Shown one piece after another: positions 37,637-47,000 of a stretch of DNA of 64,000 bases. The translations under genes were made by a program, and so were the position numbers. The notes under the pieces were generated by a model. That model had not been told where the DNA came from and searched no databases. It was given only the letters and a program-made list of their open reading frames with translations. Source of the stretch: Sinorhizobium numidicum (GTDB lineage: Bacteria; Pseudomonadota; Alphaproteobacteria; Rhizobiales; Rhizobiaceae); assembly GCF_029892045.1 (NCBI RefSeq), contig NZ_CP120368.1:432001-496000 (forward strand), written 5' to 3'. The stretch's first letter is position 1; each line of letters opens with the position of its first letter.

Positions 37637-37805
37637 CTCCGGGCTCCTCACTTTAACCGTGTGATCTCTCACAATGTCTGCGCTGAGGTAATGTTCCAGG
37701 CGTGGCTGAACTAGCCGCGTAGGCATCCCTACTGCGCCGTCGCTTATCGGTCGCAGACAGAGAGCGTCCGCTTCTGCCGCATCGCGGGGTGCCTTTGCGA
37801 GGACC

Positions 37806-37862
37806 GCCCAAAGCGGTCCCTGGGAATGCCGCGAGTTACGGTTCAAGGGTAATTTACCTTGG
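37806..37862. repeat. structured accessory repeat, copy B (short)
   Basis: CCAAAGCGGTCCCTGG, TGCCGCGAGTTACGG and GGGTAATTTACCTTGGCGCT match the ends of the longer copies while lacking the middle, as if the loop of copy A had been deleted. It lies in the 240 bases between the hydrolase and the frameshifted gene. Confidence 0.6.
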
Positions 37863-37877
37863 CGCTCAAGCCGATCC

Positions 37878-38602
37878 TCAAAACATGTTTAGTTTGGCGC
37901 GATCGAGCCATACGGCTGAGATGAAGGTGTTGCGAAAGTCCCCGTAATCCGCGTTTTCCGGCCGACGAAAGGTCGCGCCAGAAGCCGACTTGTTTCTCAA
38001 GGCGGACTCTCTCGCTACGGCCGACGTCGATCCATTGCGGACGATGCTAACTTGCCCAAGCATCCAGTTGATTGAGGAGGCAATCGCCGGATAGGATTTC
38101 CCGTCGGGATAAGTTTGGCGGTAGTAAACATTCCAATAGCTTGTCGCCCTAGCGCGCATTGCACGCATTACCTCTCGGTTCTGTCGGACGAAACTGGCGT
38201 AAGCCGCTTGATCGAAATGCGACATCGCGACGTGAATATCTTCAAGAATCTCGACGACGTACTCGCCTAAGAGAGGATGATGAAGGGGATAGTCCAAGAT
38301 TCGTTCAGCGGAAGGATAACCCTGGCTGATCTCTGCCGCAGATAGCCGTTTGTCGATCGTGTCAATAAGCACTGCGACTCTGGCGAATAGCTGAGGAATG
38401 CTTCCTCTACGCTTGGAAGAAAATGCAGCCGATAAGGAATGTAGATGCTGACTCCATCAGAGGTGAAATGCCTCGACGTTGTTCGGTAAGTGTCGTCAAC
38501 AAAGGGAGCCAGTTCGTCCGCCGCTATAGAGCCCAGCGCTCTAAATCCGAAAGCAGACTTCGCGGCGTCTGAGAAGGGCTTGCGTCGGGTAAACCAATCC
38601 AC
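37878..38602 (-). pseudogene. frameshifted hypothetical protein gene
   Basis: Two overlapping frames look like one gene. The 5' part (from a GTG at 38602 with GAGGAA upstream) reads DWFTRRKPFSDAAKSAFGFR ... LHFLPSVEEAF. The 3' part reads QLFARVAVLIDTIDKRLSAA ... DRAKLNMF to the stop at 37878. One added base near 38390-38400 would join them into about 241 residues. No known family was recognised. Either a genuine frameshift or a sequencing error. Confidence 0.55.
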
Positions 38603-38903
38603 GTCGTGTTCCTCACACGGTTGCAAGATCAAACATACCGCTAGGGTCTCACGACTCCGAACGCAAGTAGAGCGTCGGCTCTCCACCCAGTGCGGTCTCT
38701 GGAGTCGCGGCGAGCGAGCGGCCCTATTCCGTTTTAATTGGGGGCCAAGCTTTCTAGCGAGGGGCGCTCCCGACGCCCGCGAAATCGGCGAACCGCAGAA
38801 GCTCTTTCCGTGCTATGATTGGAAAGCATCGTGCAGGGAGTTTGAGCCCGCGCGGGCTTGTCGTGCTGCCTTTTTTTGACTGATCCGGGCGAGGAGGTTG
38901 TCC
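38603..38903. other. intergenic stretch with a partial accessory repeat
   Basis: About 300 bases without a gene. At 38684-38716 CACCCAGTGCGGTCTCTGG and GCGGCGAG resemble the left edge of copies B and C. Near 38851 GCCCGCGCGGGC followed by a T-run at 38871-38877 could be a terminator. Confidence 0.4.
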
Positions 38904-39542
38904 ATGCCCATGAGTAACGTCGACCGCCCGCTGCAGCCGGGTGACCAGGCCCCGAATATCGTGCTCGATGCGATCTCGCGCGATGGCAAGATCGCGCTTA
39001 AAGATTTTCGAGGCCGTAATCCGTTATTGATCGGTTTGTTTCGAGGCCTGCACTGTCCGTTCTGCCGGCGCCATGTCGCGGCGATGGCACAGCTCAATCC
39101 GGTCCTGCGTGAGAAAGGCGTCGAATGCTTGGCTGTGGTCAACACGCCGGTCGAACGCGCGCGGCTCTATTTCCGTTACCATCCGATACCCGATCTTCTG
39201 GCGGCGTCCGACCTGGCGCGGGCCTCGCACCGTGCTTTCGGCTTGCACGAGGTCGGGATGGAGACGGTCATGGCGATACGGATCGATCTCCCGGGCGAGT
39301 TGCCCGAGCCTATGGACGTAATGGCAATGAACGAGTTTCTCAACAAGAAGGAAGGATATGAGATTACGGAAGCCGATCAGCAGATGATGGCTTCCGACAA
39401 GGCGCAGCTTGTCGGTCAGTTCCTAATAGACCGGGAGGGCATCGTACGTTGGAGCTTCACTGAAGTTCTGGAGGGGGGCTATACGTTCAGGGCGCCGAAT
39501 CCCGAGGAGTTGATGTCGGCAGCTTCCCAGGTCGCACATTAG
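38904..39542 (+). CDS. AhpC/TSA-type peroxiredoxin-like protein
   Basis: 212 residues with a thioredoxin fold of the AhpC/TSA group. LQPGDQAPNIVLDAISRDGK begins the fold, and GLFRGLHCPFCRRHVAAM carries a CPFC pair where the peroxidatic cysteine lies. It probably reduces peroxides, or acts as a thiol-disulfide redoxin; the C-terminal QFLIDREGIVRWSFTEV is typical. GAGGAGG lies 6 bases before the ATG at 38904. Isolated between repeats in the accessory region. Confidence 0.82.
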   Translation: MPMSNVDRPLQPGDQAPNIVLDAISRDGKIALKDFRGRNPLLIGLFRGLHCPFCRRHVAAMAQLNPVLREKGVECLAVVNTPVERARLYFRYHPIPDLLAASDLARASHRAFGLHEVGMETVMAIRIDLPGELPEPMDVMAMNEFLNKKEGYEITEADQQMMASDKAQLVGQFLIDREGIVRWSFTEVLEGGYTFRAPNPEELMSAASQVAH

Positions 39543-39545
39543 CTG

Positions 39546-39740
39546 GGCGTCGGCCGAGGACCTGGTTCGGCTCAATGTAGACATCATCGCCGCAGTAGGT
39601 GGCGGTAGCCGCCCAGGCCGCTCATGACGATTCCTATAGTCTTCGCGGCGGTGATTGATCCAGTTGCCGTCGGCTTCGCCGCCACATTAGAGCGCCCCGG
39701 AGGAAATGTGACCGGGCTCACCAGCTTTGACCCGCAACTA
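39546..39740 (+). pseudogene. fragment of an ABC transporter substrate-binding protein (PF04392 type)
   Basis: AEDLVRLNVDIIAAVGGG appears in one frame just after the peroxiredoxin stop. IPIVFAAVIDPVAVGFAATL followed by ERPGGNVTGLTSFDP appears in another frame (39627-39735). Both are consecutive parts of the TrpX/YtzP-like ABC binding-protein family, so this is a frameshifted internal fragment of about 65 residues with both ends missing. Accessory repeat copy C follows within about 45 bases. Confidence 0.65.
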
Positions 39741-39783
39741 TCCTTGCTCGCGTGGCGATCCTCAGCGATCAGGCAGCTTCCCA

Positions 39784-39935
39784 CCCAAACCGGTCTCTGG
39801 AACTGCGGCGAGTTGCGGTTCAAGGGTAATTTACCTTGGCAAAAAAGGTAAGATTGCTGACGATCTGAAAAAAGAGATGTTTATTTTTCCGTGCGTTAGC
39901 CGCGGCATAAGGGCAAAATTGCATAGCAATCGACA
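39784..39935. repeat. structured accessory repeat, copy C
   Basis: CCAAACCGGTCTCTGG, GCGGCGAGTTGCGGTTC, GGGTAATTTACCTTGGC, AAAAAAGGTAAGATTGCTGA, TTTATTTTTCCGTGCGTTAG and CCGCGGCATAAGGG align along their length with copy A. It has the left arm and part of the loop but no mirrored right arm. The sequence to 40028 holds no gene. Confidence 0.65.
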
Positions 39936-40028
39936 GCTACGTTTTCGAAATCCTCTGCAACGTGCACGAATCTCCCGCGCAAGCGTAGGCTCCGCGGCTG
40001 CTGAAAGAGCCGGCCGGGACCGCCTCGT

Positions 40029-40502
40029 CTACACGGCGGGGTGACTGAATCGCGCGACCCGCGCGTCCTTCATAAGGCTGCGGAAACCGGGACCGCTGAC
40101 ATGCACCAGTGTCTCGTGGTCGCCGCCCTCGAAATAGACGTCGTTGGCGTTCTCGAGGCTTTCGTCGAGGATGACCGGCATGCCGTAAGCCGATCCGATC
40201 GGCGGAACCGCGCCAACGTCACAATCGGCGAAAAGCGAGCGGACTTCCTCTTCCGAAGCGAGACCAAGACGCCTGTTCATGACATCCTGCAGCGTCGAAA
40301 GCTCGACACGATGCGTGGCCGGGACCACGGCCAGCACGTAGCCCATTTCGTGGTGCACGACGACGGATTTCGCCAGCCTGCTGCCCGGAACATGCGCGGC
40401 CTGTGCCGACTGGCTGCTCGTCGCGGTGCGGTGATGAGGGAGGGTGTCGTAGGTGATGCCCTTTCCGTCGATATAGTCTTGAAGTTTCTTTGCCATCGTC
40501 AT
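40029..40502 (-). CDS. YbaK/EbsC-type aminoacyl-tRNA deacylase domain protein
   Basis: 157 residues with a YbaK/ProX-like editing domain. The conserved lysine region LAKSVVVHHEMGYVLAVVPA and GAVPPIGSAYGMPVILDES are diagnostic. Family members hydrolyse mischarged tRNA (for example Cys-tRNA-Pro or Ala-tRNA-Pro) in trans. Start is either ATG 40502 (MTMAKK) or 40496. It follows the ICMT-like gene on the same strand with 92 bases between, so co-transcription is possible. Confidence 0.85.
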   Translation of the reverse strand: MTMAKKLQDYIDGKGITYDTLPHHRTATSSQSAQAAHVPGSRLAKSVVVHHEMGYVLAVVPATHRVELSTLQDVMNRRLGLASEEEVRSLFADCDVGAVPPIGSAYGMPVILDESLENANDVYFEGGDHETLVHVSGPGFRSLMKDARVARFSHPAV

Positions 40503-40594
40503 CTCAGTCGACCCTTTGGTTAAGGTGTGACACGTGAAGCAATATTCTCCTCCCATCATCTGCGAAGTCAACGATGAAGGGACAGCCACTCGCA

Positions 40595-41278
40595 CTACCA
40601 GACGAACGGAACGAGCCGGTAGCGCACCTCTTTCGCGTAAGCGTCATATCCGGCGAGACCCCTGCGAAGCGCCGTTTCCTCGATGCCGATGCGGACGGCG
40701 AGCAGTCCCGCCAGGACAAGGACTGTCAGAAGGCCCCACCAGGAACCAAGCAGCAGCGACGTGCCGGCAACGAACAAGAGACTGCCGGCGTAGAAGGGGT
40801 GACGGACATAGTGATAGGGACCGGTAGTAACTACCCGCTGTGCCCGCTCTTTCTGAACCTTCACGACGGGCGAGGCGAAGCTGTTTTCACGCAATATCCG
40901 GTAGTTGAAGACAACGGAGAGCACCACCAGCCACGCACCCGCAGCCTGCACCCATTGCGGTACCGACGACCAGCGGAACCGCACGGCATCAAGTGCCATG
41001 AACGCGTATGAGCTGAACAGGAACAAGAGGATGATGGAAAGGAGCACCTTATCGGAGAAAGGCTGGTCCTTCTGAATGGGTGCCGACAATCGTTCCCGTA
41101 GCAACGCCGGATCGTGCCGGGCGAGCAAAAGCCCGGTAATGAGCGAGAGCGCGAGCATCATCGCCAGGTAGATCCAGGCGGCCGGCCATTCGAACGTTCC
41201 GGCGGAAGCGAAGAGGAGGCCGCCGATGATTGCGAACCAGACAACGGTCTGCACGGTCAATCTAACGATCATGAGCAA
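40595..41278 (-). CDS. isoprenylcysteine carboxyl methyltransferase-like membrane protein
   Basis: 227 residues with about five hydrophobic segments. The C-terminal ICMT/PEMT signature GPYHYVRHPFYAGSLLFVAG, followed by EETALRRGLAGYDAYAKEV, marks the SAM-dependent membrane methyltransferase superfamily. Bacterial members methylate lipids or small hydrophobic acceptors; the substrate here is unknown. Start at the first ATG (MLMIVRL); an ATG 6 bases later is equally possible. Confidence 0.83.
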   Translation of the reverse strand: MLMIVRLTVQTVVWFAIIGGLLFASAGTFEWPAAWIYLAMMLALSLITGLLLARHDPALLRERLSAPIQKDQPFSDKVLLSIILLFLFSSYAFMALDAVRFRWSSVPQWVQAAGAWLVVLSVVFNYRILRENSFASPVVKVQKERAQRVVTTGPYHYVRHPFYAGSLLFVAGTSLLLGSWWGLLTVLVLAGLLAVRIGIEETALRRGLAGYDAYAKEVRYRLVPFVW

Positions 41279-41636
41279 GCTCCCTGCAGGCTTCTCGTCA
41301 CGGGCTTCCGCCCTGCGTGCGGGACACGTTTGCAGGGCCCCTTTGAACGACAGCTATTCAGATAGTGCTGAGTTCAGGCATCGCAACCGCGCAAGCGGAA
41401 AAAGGCAGTCCGGTTTTTTGCTCGAACCGGATCCTAACTCATTGGAATTAGTCGCGCTTTGATCTAGGCAAGTTCATTCGAAAGAATTGGACGGGCGGGC
41501 TGCCGCAGTAGCCCCTGGGCAGCATGCGACCGCACTTCACGCTGTTGTGTGCGGGCGCGCCTTTAAAACCCGATGTCTCCGTTCCCATGTAGATCGGGTG
41601 CTTCCCGGCCTTGGCTGTGGGAGGAGGAATTCTAAA
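41279..41636. other. intergenic stretch, no gene recognised
   Basis: 358 bases between divergent genes. A short hairpin (TCCGGTT ... AACCGGA, about 41409-41431) and the ribosome site of the next small gene are the only features seen. Confidence 0.5.
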
Positions 41637-41741
41637 ATGTACCGCTACATGATGAAGGAGCTGATGCTGATCATCGTCGGGCTGACGGTTTTTGCAGCAT
41701 TGTTCCTGTTTGCTCTTTCCCAGACGCCAGCGTCTCCGTAA
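41637..41741 (+). CDS. small single-helix membrane protein
   Basis: 34 residues, MYRYMMKELMLIIVGLTVFA then ALFLFALSQTPASP. One strongly hydrophobic helix follows a short basic/aromatic N-terminus, like many bacterial small membrane proteins. GGGAGGAGGAATTCTAAA immediately upstream is one of the best ribosome sites in the window, which is the main reason to believe it is translated. No homologue family recognised; it could be a subunit-like modulator or stress protein. Confidence 0.6.
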   Translation: MYRYMMKELMLIIVGLTVFAALFLFALSQTPASP

Positions 41742-41754
41742 CGGCGGGCGAGGC

Positions 41755-42186
41755 TCAGCCTCTATTGAGAATTTCGGTTGTCCGCGTATCCCTGACGCCG
41801 TCGAAATAGTGATCGAGCGCTCTTGCGAAGGCGCCGATGGTCGGAGCCGCAGCCTCGAAGAGCGTCATCGACGAACGAAACTTGAGATCGTCCGGCCGGC
41901 CGAATATTTCGAGCGCGCTGCGCCCTCGGACGGCGTTGACGGCTTCCGTGCATTCGAGAATGCGCCGGCCGAGCAGGGGATGCTTAAGGTAAGCCCGTGC
42001 CTCGTCGATATTCGATAGCGCGTAGTATTGCGCCGTCGGCGAATGGCCGAGGCCTTCGATCTGCGGAAAGATGAACCACATCCAGTGGGTTCGCTTGGCG
42101 CCGGCGCGAAGCTCGGCAAGCGCGGCTGCGTAAGTGTTTTCCTGCGCTTTGACGAAGCGCTCGAGGTCGAAGGCCTCAGTCATCAT
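41755..42186 (-). CDS. DUF1810 family protein
   Basis: 143 residues matching DUF1810: FDLERFVKAQENTYAAALAE at the N-terminus and the conserved HWMWFIFPQIEGLGHSPTAQ, then YALSNIDEARAYLKHPLLG. A small cytosolic protein of unknown function; family members are often called calpastatin-like in older annotations. ATG at 42186 or 42183, with GGGAAGG upstream. It follows the aldo/keto reductase gene by 37 bases on the same strand. Confidence 0.88.
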   Translation of the reverse strand: MMTEAFDLERFVKAQENTYAAALAELRAGAKRTHWMWFIFPQIEGLGHSPTAQYYALSNIDEARAYLKHPLLGRRILECTEAVNAVRGRSALEIFGRPDDLKFRSSMTLFEAAAPTIGAFARALDHYFDGVRDTRTTEILNRG

Positions 42187-42223
42187 TGCCTTCCCGGAGG
42201 GACCGCGCCAAGCACGGCCTGTC

Positions 42224-43210
42224 TCACCATCGCTGATGAACATGGACCTTGATCAGCCGCTCGTAAAGTGCTGCGATCGCGGCCATGGTGGCATCGTCGA
42301 TCGGCGGGAGCGCGCTGGCGGCAGCATTCGATCGCGCCTGCGCCTCGTTACGAGCGCCGGGGATAACGACGGAAACGGAGTCCTGCTGAAGGATCCAGCG
42401 GAGAGCGAACTGAGCCATGGGCACGTTTGCCGGCACGAGCGAGCGCAATTGCTCCACGGCTTCGAGCGCTGCCTCGAAAGGCACGCCGGCGAACGTCTCG
42501 CCGACGTCGAAGGCTTCGCCGTGGCGATTGAAGTTGCGGTGGTCGTCGGCGGCAAAGGCTGTGTCCTTGCCGATCTTGCCCGAGAGCAGGCCGGAGGCGA
42601 GCGGAACGCGCACGATGATGCCGACATTCTTTTTGTTCGCCTCGGCGAAGAACAGCTCATGCGGGCGTTGCCGGAAGATATTGTAGATAATCTGGACCGT
42701 GGCGACGCCGGGGTATTCGATTGCTTTCAGCGCTTCCTCGACCTTTTCAACCGAGACGCCGTAGTTGCGGATCTTTCCCTTGGTTACCAGTTGATCGAGA
42801 GCGCCGAAAAAATCCGGGCGGTAGTAAACCTCGGTCGGCGGGCAGTGCAGTTGGAGCAGATCGAGCGTCTCGACGCCGAGATTACCGAGGCTACGGTCGA
42901 TGAAGGCCTCGATAGTGGCGCCGGTATAGCCGTTGGCGACGTGCGGATTGAGCCGGCGCCCCGCCTTGGTGGCAACGAAGGGCCCTTCTCCGCCGCGCTC
43001 CTTCAGCACCGCGGCAATGATCTTTTCCGAACGGCCGTCGCCATAGACGTCGGCCGTGTCGATGAAGGTGACGCCGCTGTCGAGTGCTGCGTTCAAGGCG
43101 CGCTTACCCTCTTCCTCGCTGACATCGCCCCAGGAGCCGCCGATCTGCCAGGCGCCGAAGCCGATCTCCGAAATCCTTGCGCCTGTCCGTCCCAAAATCC
43201 TCGTTCTCAT
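42224..43210 (-). CDS. aldo/keto reductase
   Basis: 328-residue TIM-barrel NADPH-dependent oxidoreductase. The catalytic tetrad is visible: Asp and Tyr in FIDTADVYGDGRSE, Lys in VATKAGRR and His in LLQLHCPP. The NADP-binding end region (VVIPGARNEAQARSNAAAS) is typical of the AKR11/12-like general-stress group. Reduces aldehydes or ketones; substrate unknown. Probably co-transcribed with the DUF1810 gene. Confidence 0.92.
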   Translation of the reverse strand: MRTRILGRTGARISEIGFGAWQIGGSWGDVSEEEGKRALNAALDSGVTFIDTADVYGDGRSEKIIAAVLKERGGEGPFVATKAGRRLNPHVANGYTGATIEAFIDRSLGNLGVETLDLLQLHCPPTEVYYRPDFFGALDQLVTKGKIRNYGVSVEKVEEALKAIEYPGVATVQIIYNIFRQRPHELFFAEANKKNVGIIVRVPLASGLLSGKIGKDTAFAADDHRNFNRHGEAFDVGETFAGVPFEAALEAVEQLRSLVPANVPMAQFALRWILQQDSVSVVIPGARNEAQARSNAAASALPPIDDATMAAIAALYERLIKVHVHQRW

Positions 43211-43300
43211 GTCAGCCTCTCCTCAATCTTCCTGGGTGGCGGCGCCACGCGTCTTTGCCGGTCATTTCTATGATGATGGTGGCACGTATGGAAAGCAGGA

Positions 43301-43885
43301 TCAGTTATCGAGCGATACGATCGCCCTGCCGCGGCTGAGATCGCTTACGAGGACGAGCGCTTCGTCTGCCGTGTCCCTCCGCATGTCGATCGTCAGCACC
43401 GCACCGGTATCTGTAAAGGTCTCGGCGGCAATCATAACGCCGCGGGCCGCAAGGCGCGCCTTGATCAACGCAAGATCGGCAAATTCGCAGGCAATCGTCG
43501 CGCGCAACCTATCGACGAGCTCGACTTTCGCTGCCGCTCTCAGGCAAAGCGCGGCGGTGCCGCCATAGGCGCGGACCAGTCCGCCGCTGCCAAGCAGGAC
43601 GCCGCCGAACCAGCGCGTGACGAGGACCGCGACGCGATCAAGGGACTGGCCATCGATCGCCGCGAGGATCGGCTTGCCCGCCGTACCGCTCGGTTCGCCG
43701 TCATCGCTGAAGCGGTAAGTCTGGCCGAGGCGCCAGGCCCAGCAATTGTGGTTGGCACTGGGATCCGCATGAGCGGCGAGAAATACTCTTGCCGACTGCT
43801 CGTCCTCGACCGGCGCGGCGAACGCCAGAAACCGGCTCTTCTTGATTTCCTGTGTCAAGGTCTCGAGGCGCTCAAGCGTGAACAT
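43301..43885 (-). CDS. YigZ/IMPACT family protein
   Basis: 194 residues. The UPF0029/IMPACT N-terminal domain is evident from KKSRFLAFAAPV, FSDDGEPSGTAGKPIL and VLVTRWFGGVLLGSGGLVRA. A C-terminal DUF1949-like segment follows. Bacterial YigZ is a cytosolic protein implicated in translation-related regulation. Length is normal and the start gives the expected N-terminus MFTLERLETLTQEI. Confidence 0.9.
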   Translation of the reverse strand: MFTLERLETLTQEIKKSRFLAFAAPVEDEQSARVFLAAHADPSANHNCWAWRLGQTYRFSDDGEPSGTAGKPILAAIDGQSLDRVAVLVTRWFGGVLLGSGGLVRAYGGTAALCLRAAAKVELVDRLRATIACEFADLALIKARLAARGVMIAAETFTDTGAVLTIDMRRDTADEALVLVSDLSRGRAIVSLDN

Positions 43886-43947
43886 CCGCTGCTTCCGTTT
43901 TTCAACGCTGATAGCGGATTGCAGACGAATGTGCCACCGCCGTGGCG

Positions 43948-44065
43948 GGGCTATGGCCCCTCATCCGCCTGCGGGCACCTTCTCTCCATGATATGGGAGA
44001 AGCGACAAGCCGTGGGCTCTCAGTCCCTCTCCCCGCCTGCGGAGAGAGGGTTAGGGTGAGGGCTG
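43948..44065. repeat. two-hairpin intergenic repeat (CCCCTCATCCG type), copy 2
   Basis: Begins CCCCTCATCCGCCTGCGGGC and ends TTAGGGTGAGGG, with internal arms CTTCTCTCC / GGGAGAAG and CTCTCCCCGC / GCGGAGAGAG. Same organisation as 13970-14080. It lies directly downstream of putA and upstream of the YigZ gene start. Confidence 0.75.
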
Positions 44066-44074
44066 TCTGGAGCC

Positions 44075-47000
44075 TCAGCCGATCGCCATCAAGCTGGCAT
44101 TGCCGCCGGCGGCGGCTGTGTTGATGGAGGTGGAAACCTCCTCTACCAGCCAGTTCAGGCAATAGGCGTCGGGATTGCGGGCGATCTCATCGCTCGAAGC
44201 TGCCTGGACGAGCAGCAGCGGACCGGGGAGATCGGCAATCGCTTTGTTGACCGCGCGAATGCGCTCGGCGTCCCCCTCGACAAGCGCGCCGGCAAACGGC
44301 CCATCGGCCGCCCAGTCTTTCGACCACGACAGCCGAAGCACGACAGTCGACGGAAGGTTCTTGAGCAAGGGCTGCAAGCCCGAGGCGGCATCGATGACGA
44401 CGCTGTTTCCGGTCGCAAGCGCCGCAGCAAACTGGCGGTAGAGGCCCGCTTCGGTCTCGGGCACGAGAAGGACGCGCCCGCGTGGATGCAGCGCATAAAG
44501 ATTGTGCTCACCGACAGGACCCGGAAGTTCCAACTCCAATCCGAGCGCCGAACTGCTGCCGTAATCGCGGGCCGCCTCCGCTTCGGCTCTTGCGCCCTTG
44601 CCGTCCAGCCACTTGGCGAAATCGAGCAGCACAGGATCGGTATGGACGGAGCTGTGCTGCGGCGGCACCGGGGCGGTCGTCACCAGACGGCCGAGATAGA
44701 GCGGGCCGCCGGCCTTCGGACCGGTGCCGGAAAGGCCGCGTCCGCCGAAAGGCTGCACGCCCACGACCGCGCCGATGATGTTGCGGTTGACGTAGAGGTT
44801 GCCGGCCTTGATGCGGCTCGTCACATGCGCGATCGTCTCGTCGAGGCGTGTATGCAGACCGAAGGTCAGGCCGTAGCCGGTGGCGTTGATGTCGTCGATC
44901 AGCCGGTCGAGATCGTCGCGACGATAGCGGATAACATGCAGCACCGGCCCGAAGACCTCGCGCTTCAGATCGGAAAGCTTCTCCAGTTCGATGATCGTCG
45001 GGGGGACGAAGGTGCCCTGATCGGTATCGGCGGCAAGGCCGATCTGTTCCACCTTGCGGCCGAGCCCGCGCATCGCTTCGATGTGCTTTTCGATGATGCC
45101 CTTGGCTTCGGCGGTGATGACCGGGCCGACATCCACCGACAGACGATCGGTGCGGCCGATGTTCAGTTCGTGGAGAGCGCCCTTCAGCATGGTCAGGGTG
45201 CGATCGGCGATATCCTCCTGGAGGCAGAGCACGCGGAGCGCCGAGCAGCGCTGGCCGGCGCTGTCGAAGGCAGACGCGATCACGTCGCCGACGACCTGCT
45301 CGGCGAGCGCGGAGGAATCGACGATCATGGCATTCTGGCCGCCGGTTTCGGCGATCAGCGGAATCGGCCTGCCAGTGGGCGATAAGCGGTCCGCGAGCTG
45401 CTTCTGGATCAGCCGGGCGACTTCGGTGGAGCCGGTGAACATCACGCCAGCAGTGTCAGGCGCCGCCACCAGCGCCGCGCCGACGCGGCCGTCGCCCGGG
45501 AGAAGCTGCAGCGCCCCGGCCGGAACGCCGGCCTCGTGCAGGATGCGCACGCCTTCAGCCGCGATCAGCGGCGTTTCCTCGGCCGGTTTGGCAAGCACCG
45601 GGTTCCCGGCCACGAGGGCGGCGGCAATCTGGCCGGTGAAGATCGCCAGCGGGAAGTTCCAGGGGCTGATGCAGACGATCGGCCCGAGCGGCTTGTGGGC
45701 CGGACCGAGCGTGCGACGGGCCTGCTCGGCATAGTAACGCAGGAAATCGATCGCCTCTCGGACCTCGGCAATGGCGTTCGGCAGCGACTTGCCGGCTTCG
45801 CGGTCGATCAGGCCGAGAAGGGTCGGCATACGCGCCTGCATCAGGTCGGCCGCGCGATCGAGGCGGGCCGCCCTTTCCGTCGGCGATACGGCTGCCCAGG
45901 CCGCGGCCGCTTCGGCGGCAAGGCTGGTCGCGCGCCGTGCGTCAGCGTCGGAGGTCTCGGTGACCGAGCCGACGATGTCGCGATGATCGCCCGGATTCAG
46001 CACCGGCCGCGTCTCGCCCGATGCCATGCCGGTTGCAAGCTGCGGTACGGAGGTCCAGGCGGTCGCGGCGCTTGCCCTCAGCACCTCCGTCAGCGATGCA
46101 AGAGCAGCTTCATTCGAAAGATCGAGGCCGGCGGAGTTGGTCCGCGCCGCGCCGAAGAGCTTGGGCGGCAGCGCGATCTGATCGTGCTTCGCGCCGACAA
46201 CCGGCATTGCGCGGACGATTTCGACGGGGTCGGCGACGAGCTCATCGACAGAGACGGTCGGGTCAGCGATGCGGTTGACAAAGGAGGAATTGGCGCCGTT
46301 TTCCAGCAGGCGCCGGACGAGATAGGCAAGCAGCGTCTCATGCGTGCCGACCGGCGCATAGATGCGGCAGGGGCGGTTGAGATTGTCGGGCCCGACGACC
46401 TCGTCATAGAGTGGTTCACCCATGCCGTGCAGGCACTGGAACTCGTATTTGCCGACCTGAAAGTCCTTGCCGGCCAAGTGATAGACCGTCGCGAGCGTTT
46501 GCGCATTGTGGGTCGCAAATTGCGGGAAGATCACGTCGGTTGCCGCCAAAAGCTTGCGAGCGCAGGCGACATAGCAAACGTCGGTATGGATCTTGCGCGT
46601 AAAGACCGGGAAATCCTCGAGCCCGTCGAGCTGTGCGCGTTTGATCTCGGCATCCCAATAGGCGCCCTTGACGAGTCGCACCATGATGCGCCGGCCGGAG
46701 CGGCGGGCAAGGTCGATGATGAAATCCAAGACGAAGGGGCAGCGCTTGCCATAGGCCTGCACGACGAAGCCCATGCCGTTCCAGCCGGAGAGATCGGCAT
46801 CGAGGCAGAGCTCTTCCAGGATGTCGAGCGACAGTTCCAGCCGGTCGGCCTCCTCGGCGTCGATGTTAAGGCCGATGTCGTATTTCTTGGCGATCAGCGC
46901 CAGTGCCTTCACCCTGGGCAGCAATTCGCTCATGACGCGCGATGCCTGTGCGCGCGAATAGCGCGGATGCAGCGCGGAGAGCTTGATCGAAATGCCGGGG

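Noticed and set aside
27850..42200. direct repeat of the tRNA-Arg 3' end as island attachment site
   Set aside because: No copy of the tRNA 3' segment longer than a few bases was found before the core genes resume, and there is no integrase gene.
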